A DNA stretch of 44,054 nt from a virus: positions 1 to 44,054 of IMG/VR virus record IMGVR_UViG_3300046557_000653. One strand, 5' to 3'. Made by a program: the position numbers and the translations under genes. This document shows, piece by piece, positions 1-7,839 of the stretch. Numbering within the stretch: position 1 is the stretch's first letter; each line of letters begins with the position of its first letter. The notes below the pieces were generated by a model. That model did not search any database and had not been told where the DNA came from. It worked only from the letters and a program-made list of their open reading frames with translations.

Positions 1-1081
1 TTAGTTTTTCCAGCGGCCCGAGCGAGATGTCGAAAAGCGCTTCGACCATTTCGTGTTGTTCCTCGGGCAAAAATTCTTTGGCCATGTTGGCCAGCTCGCG
101 CGCCTTGCCGGGCAGCACGTGCCGCTTCACGGACGACACCAGCTTGTAGCCCTCGGGCACGAAGTCGTCGGAGAGGATGGTCTTCTGTGTGGCCTGCGCG
201 CGGTATGCCTCGGCCCATGCTTTCAGCACCTGCGCGACCTGCAGTCCCAGGCCGACGTCCTTGGGGTCCATCATTATCGACGGCGTCAGATTTTTCGGGA
301 TGTCGATGGGCCGATACTTGCGCCCGACATTCAGTGCCAGCTCCGCGACCTTGGGGCAGCGCCCCAGGTTGCCGCAGAAAGAACACGCCGAGACGCTTGG
401 GCGTGCCGTCAAAAAGTCTCCCGCCCGTTTCGCCTCAATGGCGCGATGCACAACCGTTTTGACGCGCAGAAGAAGCGCGCCCGGATTGGTCATATCGAAT
501 GTGTGTTGGTCCACTTCGTCGCGGTGCGGGAGTAGGAAGGTGACAGTCACGTCCTCGACCGTCGGGTGCGCTTTCTTCATGCCCAGCGCATAAGATAACC
601 CCTGCAAATTGTTGTCGGCGGATTCCACCGCATGCGCGCCGAACTTGTAGTCCACCAGCTCGCCGTGCAGCAGGTCCGCGGTCAGCAGGCCCCAGTCCAT
701 GAAGCCGGCGGTCGTGCCGTAGAACGCGGTGGTGAACCCAACGGATTCCAGCCCGGTGTCGGGGTCCACATTCGTGACCTCATGCATCGGTCCGTAAACG
801 ATTTCGTCGTCCACGGGCAAGTATGATTCGCGCAGGACCGTGCAGCCCGGGAAACTTTTCGCGAGCCGGTCGCAGAAGTCGCGGCATTGGGCGACCGCGG
901 CAGCCTGAGCATCAGAGAGCCGCGGGTCGTCCAAGCCTTGTTCCGCAGCGTCGTGTTGCATCGTTCCGGCTTCCGCGGCCTCGCTGGTTCCCTGGCGGGT
1001 TTCCCAACAGGGGCAAGCCTCGCGCGCTTGGAGCGTGCTCGGGGAATAAGGATGATGGACTCGTGTTGCTGCGTTCGACAT
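1..1081 (-). CDS. PD-(D/E)XK exonuclease-like protein, DUF2800 type (C-terminus off the window)
   Basis: No stop codon is met before the left edge, so at least 360 residues are present and the C-terminus is missing. The N-terminus has the PSTLQAREACPCWE signature typical of DUF2800/Cas4-like phage nucleases. A PD-(D/E)XK-like core follows: D129 in GFMDWG, ELVDYK at 141-146, then the Q160-x3-Y164 helix (NNLQGLSYALG). A C233-x2-C236-x5-C242 cluster plus N-terminal C23/C25 would suit a four-Cys Fe-S site as in Cas4/AddB nucleases. Such proteins act in phage recombination or DNA processing. Start is the ATG at 1081, 14 nt downstream of a class I promoter. Family assignment is by motif reading only. 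Confidence 0.75.
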   Translation of the reverse strand, partial: MSNAATRVHHPYSPSTLQAREACPCWETRQGTSEAAEAGTMQHDAAEQGLDDPRLSDAQAAAVAQCRDFCDRLAKSFPGCTVLRESYLPVDDEIVYGPMHEVTNVDPDTGLESVGFTTAFYGTTAGFMDWGLLTADLLHGELVDYKFGAHAVESADNNLQGLSYALGMKKAHPTVEDVTVTFLLPHRDEVDQHTFDMTNPGALLLRVKTVVHRAIEAKRAGDFLTARPSVSACSFCGNLGRCPKVAELALNVGRKYRPIDIPKNLTPSIMMDPKDVGLGLQVAQVLKAWAEAYRAQATQKTILSDDFVPEGYKLVSSVKRHVLPGKARELANMAKEFLPEEQHEMVEALFDISLGPLEKL

Positions 1082-1095
1082 ATTCTACACTCCAA

Positions 1096-1123
1096 CCAGT
1101 GTGAACTTTTCCGAAAATGTCAA
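1096..1123 (-). promoter_or_regulatory. Class I promoter for the DUF2800-type nuclease gene
   Basis: TTGACA (1123-1118), exactly 16 bp, then CACTGG (1101-1096). The start codon is 14 nt downstream. The CACTGGT element recurs at three other minus-strand genes with the same 16-bp spacing. Confidence 0.65.
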
Positions 1124-1128
1124 GGGGC

Positions 1129-1308
1129 TCACTCGCCCATGACACGCTTTTTCATTTTGCTGTGGGTGGGCGTCCAGCCGTGCTCGACAGCGTTCAGCAA
1201 ATGCTTTTGCTTCTCGGCCTTTTCCTTGGTCGTGCACTTCGATTTTGTGCCGTGCGGCGTGGTGACTTTCACGCAGCCGCCTTTTTGCTTTTTGATTTTT
1301 ACAGGCAT
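1129..1308 (-). CDS. Small Lys-rich phage protein, function unknown
   Basis: A 59-residue basic protein beginning MPVKIKKQKGG, with two cysteines (C12, C25) and a KEKAEKQKHLLNAVEHGW stretch. The start has a good ribosome site (GAGGTGAG) and lies 2 nt after the stop of the upstream gene, so the two are translated together. Similar Lys-rich small proteins are common in tailed phages, but I cannot assign a role. Too short for simple ORF cut-offs. Confidence 0.7.
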   Translation of the reverse strand: MPVKIKKQKGGCVKVTTPHGTKSKCTTKEKAEKQKHLLNAVEHGWTPTHSKMKKRVMGE

Positions 1309-1310
1309 GA

Positions 1311-1565
1311 TTAACTCACCTCCCCTCGGTAGTAGTCGGGATGAATTGGAAAATTGTTGAGCCGCGGGTCAGGCAGCGCGTCCGGAAACCAGAAACGGAC
1401 CCCCTGTTTGCGGAGCTGCTGCCGGCGCCATTTAATGCGGCGCCACTTGGTCCACTTGCGGACCGCCGCCGGCAGACAAACGCCGAACAAAAAACAGACT
1501 TGGTAGTCCGCCGTTTCCCAGGCGGGATTAATATTCCAGCCGGACGATTTCAATGGAGCCGTCAT
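1311..1565 (-). CDS. Hypothetical protein, 84 aa, Trp/Arg rich
   Basis: Unrecognised. The central part (VRKWTKWRRIKWRRQQLRKQ) is a strongly basic, amphipathic stretch suggesting nucleic-acid or membrane-surface contact. It starts inside the 3' end of the upstream secreted-protein gene (38-bp overlap) without an obvious ribosome site, consistent with coupled translation. The C-terminal codons carry the ribosome site of the next gene. Confidence 0.6.
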   Translation of the reverse strand: MTAPLKSSGWNINPAWETADYQVCFLFGVCLPAAVRKWTKWRRIKWRRQQLRKQGVRFWFPDALPDPRLNNFPIHPDYYRGEVS

Positions 1566-2085
1566 AAATAAACGACGACACTTCCGCGACGCAGCCCGTC
1601 TGCGGCTCGATGAAAAAGATTTCCCCGTCGTTGCGCACCACGAAGTTCAGCACGTGATACCCGGTCAGCCAGTCGTGTGTCGGGAACAGCGGCCAGTAGT
1701 CCCCGTCCAAGCGGACGTATGCCTTGCCAACGAGCACCCCGGGCGCGTTGCCATGCCAGCGCCGCACGCTCCACACCGAGGCGAGGTATTTGAATTCGGT
1801 GGCCTTGTCGTCGCAGTCGAAGGTGTCCGCTATCCAGGGAATCATTTCCCGGCGCGCTTTGAAAAATGCCATCAGGTCGTCGAGGGCGTCCTGGGTCGGG
1901 GCGGTGTAATACTCGTCCTCGGGGCCTTCCTTGACCGTCTCGGGGACGTCGTAGTGCAGGCGCAGCGCTATCAGGTCGACCGTCTCGAGCCAGCTCAGGA
2001 CGGCCGAGGATTTGGGAGGGGTTATCGGCTCGTCGTCGGCCCACAGGACCGTTGCCGCCAGCAGAAGGGAGAGAAGTATTTTCAC
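1528..2085 (-). CDS. Secreted protein with transglutaminase-like Cys/His residues
   Basis: 185 residues. Residues 1-16 (MKILLSLLLAATVLWA) form a signal peptide with an A-D-D cleavage region. Later come FDCDDKA (Cys about 90), GYHVLNF (His) and FIEPQTG (acidic), in the order of the Cys-His-Asp/Glu triad of transglutaminase-like or papain-like folds. That is inference from motif order; the exact family was not identified. A phage protein exported to the periplasm or surface could modify the envelope or act in exclusion or lysis. It lies in a run of tightly packed minus-strand genes with no promoter of its own detected. Confidence 0.6.
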   Translation of the reverse strand: MKILLSLLLAATVLWADDEPITPPKSSAVLSWLETVDLIALRLHYDVPETVKEGPEDEYYTAPTQDALDDLMAFFKARREMIPWIADTFDCDDKATEFKYLASVWSVRRWHGNAPGVLVGKAYVRLDGDYWPLFPTHDWLTGYHVLNFVVRNDGEIFFIEPQTGCVAEVSSFIYDGSIEIVRLEY

Positions 2086-2121
2086 GTTCTTCCATAAGAG
2101 GTGGCGGCTGAATTCGGATTG

Positions 2122-2484
2122 TCAAGACTTCTTTTTGCGCAGCTTACGCAGGCGGTCATAGACGCCGCCCTGGTGCATTGAGGAAAGCACGCGAAGGTGC
2201 AGCCCAAACCAGTCGGCGCCATGTGTAAAATAGCGCAGGTGCGCGAGCTCATGCGCCATCACGTCGATTAGCTGATACGCATGCAGCCGGCCCTTGCCGT
2301 TTCGCAGCGCGATACGGATGCGCCCGTCGTTCGAGCAGTCCCCGTAAAAGTCCTTGTCCGGGGCCAACAGCTTGACGCGCCGGAGCGGGAGGTCCCAGCG
2401 CCGAGCGTAGCGTATCAGAGTTTTCTCCACGTAGCGCCAAAGCCGCGTGTCGTCGCTCACCACGTTATCGGCTTTTTTACACAT
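2122..2484 (-). CDS. SprT/WLM-like zinc metallopeptidase
   Basis: 120 residues from the ATG at 2484. The signature is MAHELAHLRYFTHGADWF: HExxH zinc-binding helix followed by a further His, as in SprT/DUF45/WLM minimal metallopeptidases. The N-terminal half (WRYVEKTLIRYARRWDLPLRRVKLL) matches the helical lead-in of these domains. The start overlaps the end of the upstream gene by 28 bp. Substrate unknown; small phage members may process DNA-bound or virion proteins. Family confidence is good because the motif is complete; function is inferred. Confidence 0.7.
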   Translation of the reverse strand: MCKKADNVVSDDTRLWRYVEKTLIRYARRWDLPLRRVKLLAPDKDFYGDCSNDGRIRIALRNGKGRLHAYQLIDVMAHELAHLRYFTHGADWFGLHLRVLSSMHQGGVYDRLRKLRKKKS

Positions 2485-2903
2485 CGCAGGAATTTGTGGT
2501 TGTGGTCGTAAACGTTGCCGGTGTCCACGTCGTAATAGCCGGCGGGCGGCGCCACGCCGGCGTTCCGGTCCTCGGGGTCCCACTTGGGCCAGAGCTTTTC
2601 CAGGAGCCACTCGGACGGGAAAAGGATGGCGAGGAATTCCTTGGCGTTGGGCCGCTTTTTATATAGCTGATAGAACAGTCTAAGCCGCCCCCAGGGCGTC
2701 CGCGGTCGGATGCGCGACGCGGGCGCCGGGATGCGCTCGCGGTCGATACCGGCGCGGTTCGCCTCGGCGAGTATCTCGGCCAGCTGGTCCGCGGGCGACT
2801 TGTGCGCGCTACCGACGCGGGTCATGCTGTTGTAATACCCGCGCTCGCGCTCACGGTCGCGTTGCGCGCGGGACTTGAACTTATTTCGCAGCCACTTGAA
2901 CAT
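2457..2903 (-). CDS. Hypothetical basic protein, 148 aa
   Basis: Not recognised. The N-terminus (MFKWLRNKFKSRAQRDRERERGYYN) is a basic amphipathic helix; the middle has a DQLAEILAEANRAGI helix; the end is Pro/Trp rich. Its start overlaps the end of the DUF4406 fusion gene by 23 bp and its end overlaps the metallopeptidase gene, so the three are probably co-translated. Confidence 0.65.
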   Translation of the reverse strand: MFKWLRNKFKSRAQRDRERERGYYNSMTRVGSAHKSPADQLAEILAEANRAGIDRERIPAPASRIRPRTPWGRLRLFYQLYKKRPNAKEFLAILFPSEWLLEKLWPKWDPEDRNAGVAPPAGYYDVDTGNVYDHNHKFLRCVKKPITW

Positions 2904-3831
2904 CGTTTTTCTCCGTGAGTTGTTTGATGAGCTCGGGCACTTTGCCGCTCTTGTTGCGGTCGTCGATGAGCGTGCCGACGGCAGCGGCGTCCAGCTTGAT
3001 TGCCATGCACGCCATCACATGGGCCTCGTGCGGCAGTCCGGATTCTTCGTCCGTGTCCTGGCCGTCTAGCAGCGCAAAAATGTGACGCAGGGCGGCCTCG
3101 TCGTAGACGGTCGCGCGGATTTTCGCCGCGCGCCAATTAAACTCCCCGTATTTCTTGGCGCCCAAACTCATTGCTCGGGAGAGATACAACAGCGCGATGG
3201 TGGGCAACAGCCGCAGCGGCGGTTTCTTCGTGCCGGCGATGTCCTTGGGGTTCGATGACGGCACGGGCTTCGTGTCGTTGGGAATTTGAACAAACGTGGT
3301 CGCGGAAAAAGGAGCGAGCCGCTTGGCACAGCGCCAGTCGAACACAGATTTCTCCGCAGTGGCGCCCTTGGACTTCTCGTAGCCGGGCAGCGCGACGTAG
3401 CCGGCGCAGCCCATGATGGCTTTCAAGTCCCGGCGCACCACGTCCTCGGCATTCATGCCCTCGGGGTATTTCGTGAAGTCGTGGTCTTTGGGCAGCGACT
3501 CGATTTTGAAACCGTCCTGGCGGTCCAGCTCCGCGGGGTTCACCGCCTCATAGCCGGCGTTGCGCAGCCGTTCGGCCATCTCGTAAAAGGCCGGGAAGTT
3601 GTATTGGTCAATGCCTCGCATTGGGCCGAGGACATAGATACGCGAGGGGACGACCTTCGGGGGAAGCTCCAGCGAGTCTTTCCCAGGTTCGGAACCACTC
3701 GGTGTCGGCCCAGTCGTTGTGGGCGGCGCGCCGCAGAATTCCGCCATAACGTGGCGGGCCTTGGCTTGGGCGATGGTTTCCTGTAGCTCCAGGAATGTTT
3801 GCGGAAGTTTTTGGTTGGTGTTCATTAGCAT
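2881..3831 (-). CDS. Fusion: DUF4406 (deoxyribosyltransferase-like) + dATP/dGTP diphosphohydrolase domain
   Basis: 316 residues. Residues 64-170 (IYVLGPMRGIDQYNFPAF, then VNPAELDR, MNAEDVVRRDLKAIMGCAGYVALPG) match DUF4406, a relative of nucleoside 2-deoxyribosyltransferases. Residues 194-305 (NPKDIAGTKKPPLRLLP, LSRAMSLGAKKYGEFNWR, DEAALRHIFALLDGQD, GLPHEAHVMACMAIKLDA) match the all-alpha NTP pyrophosphohydrolase-like domain known as dATP/dGTP diphosphohydrolase. The first domain may act on deoxynucleotides, the second hydrolyses dNTPs; together they suggest control of the dNTP pool. Related MazZ-type enzymes occur in phages with modified genomes, but no PurZ is visible here. Residues 30-60 are a low-complexity linker. 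Confidence 0.75.
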   Translation of the reverse strand: MLMNTNQKLPQTFLELQETIAQAKARHVMAEFCGAPPTTTGPTPSGSEPGKDSLELPPKVVPSRIYVLGPMRGIDQYNFPAFYEMAERLRNAGYEAVNPAELDRQDGFKIESLPKDHDFTKYPEGMNAEDVVRRDLKAIMGCAGYVALPGYEKSKGATAEKSVFDWRCAKRLAPFSATTFVQIPNDTKPVPSSNPKDIAGTKKPPLRLLPTIALLYLSRAMSLGAKKYGEFNWRAAKIRATVYDEAALRHIFALLDGQDTDEESGLPHEAHVMACMAIKLDAAAVGTLIDDRNKSGKVPELIKQLTEKNDVQVAAK

Positions 3832-4007
3832 GTTGGTCCGGTGATGTCATTGTCGGAATTTGGCTGGTGCACATGGGGGCGTTCGAGCGGGTCCACCTCA
3901 CGGTAGCGAGCGACGCATTGCGCCGCAGCGAGCAGCCGCTCAAGCTGGTTGAGTAACAGCTGGTCGGAAACGATTTTTCGCACCTCGGCATAAAAGTCTG
4001 GATTCAT
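3825..4007 (-). CDS. Hypothetical protein, 60 aa
   Basis: Starts at the ATG at 4007 (MNPDFYAEVRKIVSDQLLLNQLERLL). Mostly a predicted amphipathic helix with Leu heptads, then a Pro/His-rich tail. It overlaps the start of the fusion gene by 7 bp. Not recognised. Confidence 0.6.
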   Translation of the reverse strand: MNPDFYAEVRKIVSDQLLLNQLERLLAAAQCVARYREVDPLERPHVHQPNSDNDITGPTC

Positions 4008-4039
4008 GGAAAAAAATTTCAGCTGGAAACGATTCCAAT

Positions 4040-4438
4040 TTACGCTTTGAATTTTCGTTGGAGCCGCAAGGGCCGGGCGTCCCGTCGGGCGGGGGTTTTG
4101 GTGCGTTTCGCGATAACCCCTTGAATGAGAACGAGTTGGCGCCGCCACACGCGGGCGTCCGGGCTGACCATCCGGTCGACTACGGACCCCACCCCGCCGT
4201 GTTCCGAAATGAGACGCGCACAATTTGCCAGGAGGCGGGTGAGGCGACTTTCTTGCCGGTTCAAGTAGGCGGTGGACCGCCCCTCGAGCCGGGCGAGGAA
4301 AGATGTCTCGGTGAAGTGCGACGGCAGCAACAGGGCCGGCGGTCGTTTGGTTGCGCGGCGTTCGGTGGCCCGGCGTTGCTGGCGCGTAATGGCCCCCAGG
4401 CGCCCCAGGCGCGCTTGGGTTCGTTCTTCGGTATTCAT
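4040..4438 (-). CDS. Hypothetical Arg-rich protein, 132 aa
   Basis: Very Arg-rich (about one residue in five), including RQQRRATERRATKR and AKRTKTPARRDARPLRLQRK. Probably binds nucleic acid. Its start overlaps the previous gene's stop (ATGA). No recognised domain; high GC makes this less certain than its neighbours, but overlap and direction fit the operon. Confidence 0.5.
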   Translation of the reverse strand: MNTEERTQARLGRLGAITRQQRRATERRATKRPPALLLPSHFTETSFLARLEGRSTAYLNRQESRLTRLLANCARLISEHGGVGSVVDRMVSPDARVWRRQLVLIQGVIAKRTKTPARRDARPLRLQRKFKA

Positions 4439-4680
4439 GCGTTTGGTTCGTTCTGGCTTGTCTCCGTGGCAGCGGCGCTCGTGGCGCCCTTGCCTAGTTC
4501 GTTGGCTATCGCCACGGCGTTAGCGCACACCTCGCACAGCGCGAGGCGGCACCCCGTGGCGTCGTCCACAATCGTCAGCTGGCGGACCTGCACGCACTTG
4601 TGGCCGATGTCCCAGTCCAGGCAGTTGTTGTCCCCGGCCTCGGTGTGGAACGCGCAAAGGCTATTCGCACAGAATTTCAT
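4435..4680 (-). CDS. Small Cys-rich, probably zinc-binding protein
   Basis: 81 residues from the ATG at 4680. Cysteines/histidines are spaced as in a compact zinc-binding fold: CANSLCAFH, then NNCLDWDIGHKC, then CRLALCEVC. The tail is Ala/Thr-rich and looks disordered. Overlaps neighbours on both sides by 4 bp (ATGA). No specific family recognised. Confidence 0.65.
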   Translation of the reverse strand: MKFCANSLCAFHTEAGDNNCLDWDIGHKCVQVRQLTIVDDATGCRLALCEVCANAVAIANELGKGATSAAATETSQNEPNA

Positions 4681-5168
4681 TCGATTCTCAGTTTCAGCTC
4701 GCGGGCGGTGGACCCGAGCAGCGTGGTGATGGATTGCGCGAGGTTCGATGCCAGGGCACCGCCCAGGATGAAGCCGCCCGTCAGGTTGACCGGCGTGCCG
4801 CGGAGGCGGTCGCGCAAGGTGATGTGCACGCGGTCCTGCGCCCGGCTGAACCGCAGCACGATGGTGCACGCGGCCCCGTGGAAGAACACTTGCCCGACGT
4901 CGAGCACCAAGCTTTTTTCGTCCCCGTTCTGCGGGAACAGCTGGCGGACGGTCTGCCCGTTCGTCAGGCGAATGAGCGCGCGGCTGCGCTTCTCGATTTT
5001 GCTGCCCACACGCCGCACGGTCTGCGCGTCCGGGTGCAGTTTCTTGACCTCGCGGAGCAGGTCATTATAAACCTCCTTGGCGGCGGCGCCGACCGCGTTG
5101 CAGGGGACCTCGACGGTGCACGGCGCGCCATCGACCAAAAACTCTCCGACCATTACGTTGTTGCTCAT
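4677..5168 (-). CDS. Hypothetical protein, 163 aa, first gene after a class I promoter
   Basis: Starts MSNNVMVGEFLVDGAPC at 5168. A longer reading frame would begin inside the promoter, so the ATG 8 nt after the CACTGG element is chosen. Contains an alpha/beta-looking N-terminal part (EVYNDLLREVKKLHP) and a Gly-rich segment near 135-150. Not recognised. Likely leads the transcript that covers genes down to about 1130. Confidence 0.7.
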   Translation of the reverse strand: MSNNVMVGEFLVDGAPCTVEVPCNAVGAAAKEVYNDLLREVKKLHPDAQTVRRVGSKIEKRSRALIRLTNGQTVRQLFPQNGDEKSLVLDVGQVFFHGAACTIVLRFSRAQDRVHITLRDRLRGTPVNLTGGFILGGALASNLAQSITTLLGSTARELKLRIE

Positions 5169-5176
5169 CACTCTTA

Positions 5177-5204
5177 CCAGTGTGGACTTTTCAAAAAATG
5201 TCAA
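5177..5204 (-). promoter_or_regulatory. Class I promoter
   Basis: TTGACA (5204-5199), 16 bp, CACTGG (5182-5177), 8 nt before the ATG at 5168. The TGA stop of the gene 5201-5392 is embedded in the -35 box. Confidence 0.7.
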
Positions 5205-5392
5205 GGGCGCGTGTATATCTTCAGCTTGTCCTCGCGACGGTCCACGACGAGCAGCGCGCCGCTGTAAAAGCGCGCGAGGCAGCCGGCGATGTGCAGCCGC
5301 GGGCCGATGGGGATGTCAGGGTTCGAGGGTTCGGGGAAATTCATTTCCGCGAAGCGCGCGTCCAGCGCTTTTTCTAATTCACTTTTTTTCAT
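5201..5392 (-). CDS. Hypothetical protein, 63 aa
   Basis: Begins MKKSELEKALDARFAEMNF at 5392; ends IYTRP with a TGA that lies inside the -35 hexamer of the following promoter. Not recognised. Overlaps the upstream mini-gene by 14 bp. Confidence 0.65.
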   Translation of the reverse strand: MKKSELEKALDARFAEMNFPEPSNPDIPIGPRLHIAGCLARFYSGALLVVDRREDKLKIYTRP

Positions 5393-5546
5393 GAATAAAG
5401 GGTTTGACCAGCGTGATAAAAAAATGCGTCCCGTCTGCCCGGTCGTCGTCGCGTCTTTCTCCACAATACGTGCAGCCGAAATACACCGCAACAAACCCGT
5501 GCTGATTCGCCCACTTTTCCAATTCTGCTTTTTGTTTTTTGGTCAT
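5379..5546 (-). CDS. Mini-protein with CxxC, 55 aa
   Basis: Reads MTKKQKAELEKWANQHGF, then VYFGCTYCGERRDDD, ending PFIHEKK. The CTYC pair could bind zinc. Starts 3 nt after the helicase gene stop and overlaps the next gene. The tight fit between two real genes and a sensible N-terminal helix support it despite its size. Confidence 0.6.
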   Translation of the reverse strand: MTKKQKAELEKWANQHGFVAVYFGCTYCGERRDDDRADGTHFFITLVKPFIHEKK

Positions 5547-5549
5547 AAA

Positions 5550-7553
5550 TTATTCCTTCGTGGCCGCTGCCGCTTTCAGCTCGGCGATGAACGCCGAACC
5601 CAGCTGGCGGTGATACTTGCAAAGGATTCTCCAGCCGAGCGCGGCCTGCTTCTGCGTGATGCTCGTGCGGTGCGCGAGCGCGTGCCCGATTTGAACGTCG
5701 ACCGCGGAAAACCCGACGTCGTCGAGCTTGCACGCGCCGTCGCACACGCCGGCCAGCATCTTCATGCCCTGGTGCACCAGCTCCACACAGCGGTCGCTCA
5801 CTAGCTTCGCCTCCGCAGCAACGCGCTCGACCGTGAGGCGGACCTTGGTGACGGGCTCGACCTCTTCCACTTCGGCCTCGGACCAGTCCGTGATTTTGTC
5901 CAGGCAGGCGTCGATGACGTTCAGTTTTTCCACGATGGTGCGGGACATGTGCGCGTCAAGCGAGCCCTCCAAAACCAAGTAGCTGCACAGCACGCTGTCC
6001 TTTTGGCCGATGCGGTGCGCGCGGTCTTCCATTTGCGCATGCTTGCCCGGGACCCACTGCAGCTCGACAAAAATTACATGCGTGCCGGCGGTCAGCGTCA
6101 GCCCCTCGGCAGCCGCGAGGTTACCCACAAAAATATTGCACTCGCTGTCGGTCTGGAAGCGGTCCACTTGTTCCATGCGCTTCGCCGCGGGCGTGTTGCC
6201 TGTGATGACCGCCGCTTGCGGGAACTTCGCCACGATGTCGGCGACAATGTCCAGGTGATGCGCGAACACAAGCACCTTGCCCGATTCCATCGCGTCCTCG
6301 ATGAACGCCAGACACTGCGGCAGCTTGGCGGCGGCGACCTTGTGCCGGAGCTCGGCCATGTCCTCGAACGCAGCGCCCTGCCCACGGCGCAACGCGTGCA
6401 CCGCGTCCGCGTATTCTTCGCGGCTCTCGCCGGCGCGTGCGAGCTCAACGCGGGCGCGCAGCTCGGTCAGCACCGCTTCGCGCTCCTCGACCATATGCGC
6501 TTCCAGCTCGAGCAGCTCCTTGCAGCCGGCGGCGTCTAGCTCGATGACCTGACGTTGTTTCGGCGGCAGCTCCTTGAGCACGTCCTTTTTCAGGCGGCGG
6601 ACCATGATGGAGGACCGCAGCTTATGCTGCAGCTCGGCCTCGTTCGAGTGACCCGAAAAGTCCCAGCCGAACCCGTTCTGCTTGGCGGCGCAATAGCGGC
6701 GCGCGTATTGAAAAAAGCTCGCCTTGGGCCACGCAACGGGGTCCAGGTCGTTCAGGACCGGCCAGAGCTCGATGGGGCGGTTTTCGATGGGCGTGCCGGT
6801 GAGCGCGACCTTGCGGGCGGCGCGAATGGCGAGCGTGGACTTCGTGCGGCGCGCCTTGGGGTTCTTGATGTATTGGCTCTCGTCGCAAATGCGGAGGTCC
6901 CAGTTCCGGTCAGCAAACGCCGGCAGGAACTTGTGCGCGATATCGTAATTGACGATGACGATGTCTGCCCGGGAAAAGGGCTTGTTGGCATACTGCACCT
7001 CGACCGACATCGGGCGCGTTAGCCACCGCTTCAGCTCGCGTGACCAGTTAATTTTGAGCGTGTTTGGGCAGACGATGACGACGGACTTGATGTCGGGCGT
7101 GGCGTTTATCAGACCGATGGCCTGAATAGTTTTGCCCAAACCCATCTCATCCCCGATAAGCACGCCGCGCTTGGCGCTCCAGCAGTCCAGCCCGAACGCC
7201 ACGCCGGCCTTTTGGTAAGGCAGGTAGTTCAGCCCGGCGGGACGGGGGAATTCGACGTTCGCATCGGTCGCGCGGGACGCCTCGGCCACCACGGACCGGC
7301 GCGCCTGCTCGGCCTTGGCGGCGACGGGGTCCAGCGATGCCCACCAGTTAACAATCCACGCGCCATTCGGCTGCCGCTTGGGGGAGATGCCCGCCGCCTG
7401 AAGGGCGGGCTTGTTCTGCTTCCAACAGTCCCAGAAGGAGGCGGGGACGGTCAGCGCGACCCGCAGGTTGCGCTCGGACCCGTCCTGGAGCCGCACGCGA
7501 CGCGGCGCGCCCCAGGGGAGGATTTTTTCAATCTGGACTTCGGTTTCGTTCAT
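5550..7553 (-). CDS. SNF2-family DNA helicase/ATPase (SMARCAL1-like)
   Basis: 667 residues from the ATG at 7553. An earlier in-frame ATG at 7649 would overlap another gene for no gain. Motifs in order: Walker A GDEMGLGKT (134-142), motif II DESQ (224-227), motif III LTGTPIE (251-257), and motif VI ARG-containing HRIGQ (513-517) preceded by GLTLTAG. This is the complete two-RecA-lobe SNF2 architecture, closest in layout to the short SMARCAL1/ZRANB3-like phage helicases that anneal or remodel branched DNA. Residues about 340-405 form a charged helical insertion between lobes. A roughly 110-residue C-terminal tail has no recognised domain. Probably acts in phage replication or recombination together with the DUF2800-type nuclease. 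Confidence 0.92.
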   Translation of the reverse strand: MNETEVQIEKILPWGAPRRVRLQDGSERNLRVALTVPASFWDCWKQNKPALQAAGISPKRQPNGAWIVNWWASLDPVAAKAEQARRSVVAEASRATDANVEFPRPAGLNYLPYQKAGVAFGLDCWSAKRGVLIGDEMGLGKTIQAIGLINATPDIKSVVIVCPNTLKINWSRELKRWLTRPMSVEVQYANKPFSRADIVIVNYDIAHKFLPAFADRNWDLRICDESQYIKNPKARRTKSTLAIRAARKVALTGTPIENRPIELWPVLNDLDPVAWPKASFFQYARRYCAAKQNGFGWDFSGHSNEAELQHKLRSSIMVRRLKKDVLKELPPKQRQVIELDAAGCKELLELEAHMVEEREAVLTELRARVELARAGESREEYADAVHALRRGQGAAFEDMAELRHKVAAAKLPQCLAFIEDAMESGKVLVFAHHLDIVADIVAKFPQAAVITGNTPAAKRMEQVDRFQTDSECNIFVGNLAAAEGLTLTAGTHVIFVELQWVPGKHAQMEDRAHRIGQKDSVLCSYLVLEGSLDAHMSRTIVEKLNVIDACLDKITDWSEAEVEEVEPVTKVRLTVERVAAEAKLVSDRCVELVHQGMKMLAGVCDGACKLDDVGFSAVDVQIGHALAHRTSITQKQAALGWRILCKYHRQLGSAFIAELKAAAATKE

Positions 7554-7584
7554 GGCGTCAATGTCGGTCAGGTTGGTGCCGATG

Positions 7585-7794
7585 TCAAAGCAATTCGCGG
7601 TGCGCCGCGGCCTTGGCAAAGACCTCGATGTGTCCCAGTCGGGATTCAAAGGTCACCTGTATGTCGCCGTCCACAAAATACACCCGGTGACGCCGGGACA
7701 TGGCGGACCAGACCGGAAACGTATAGCGGGGGTCGGCCACGCCGTTAAAAACCAAGTGGCGGTCAGCGTTGCAATCAACAGAGTTTATTTTCAT
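7585..7794 (-). CDS. Hypothetical protein, 69 aa, leaderless
   Basis: MKINSVDCNADRHLVFNGV at the N-terminus, no recognised domain. The ATG lies 5 nt after a GATATT -10 box, so the mRNA probably starts at the ATG itself. It is the first gene downstream of the structured RNA array and precedes the helicase by 31 bp. Confidence 0.7.
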   Translation of the reverse strand: MKINSVDCNADRHLVFNGVADPRYTFPVWSAMSRRHRVYFVDGDIQVTFESRLGHIEVFAKAAAHRELL

Positions 7795-7799
7795 GGCTC

Positions 7800-7828
7800 A
7801 ATATCGCGCAGGTCGCGCGCCTTGTCAA
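7800..7828 (-). promoter_or_regulatory. Class II leaderless promoter
   Basis: TTGACA (7828-7823), 17 bp, GATATT (7805-7800), then 5 nt to the ATG at 7794. The spacer carries CGACCTGCGC, nearly identical in three other class II promoters. Confidence 0.8.
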
Positions 7829-7839
7829 ATTTAAAAAGT

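Noticed and set aside
7554-7649. Longer N-terminus for the SNF2 helicase from the ATG at 7649
   Set aside because: The extra 32 codons overlap the 69-aa gene out of frame and add no recognised sequence; the ATG at 7553 is preferred.
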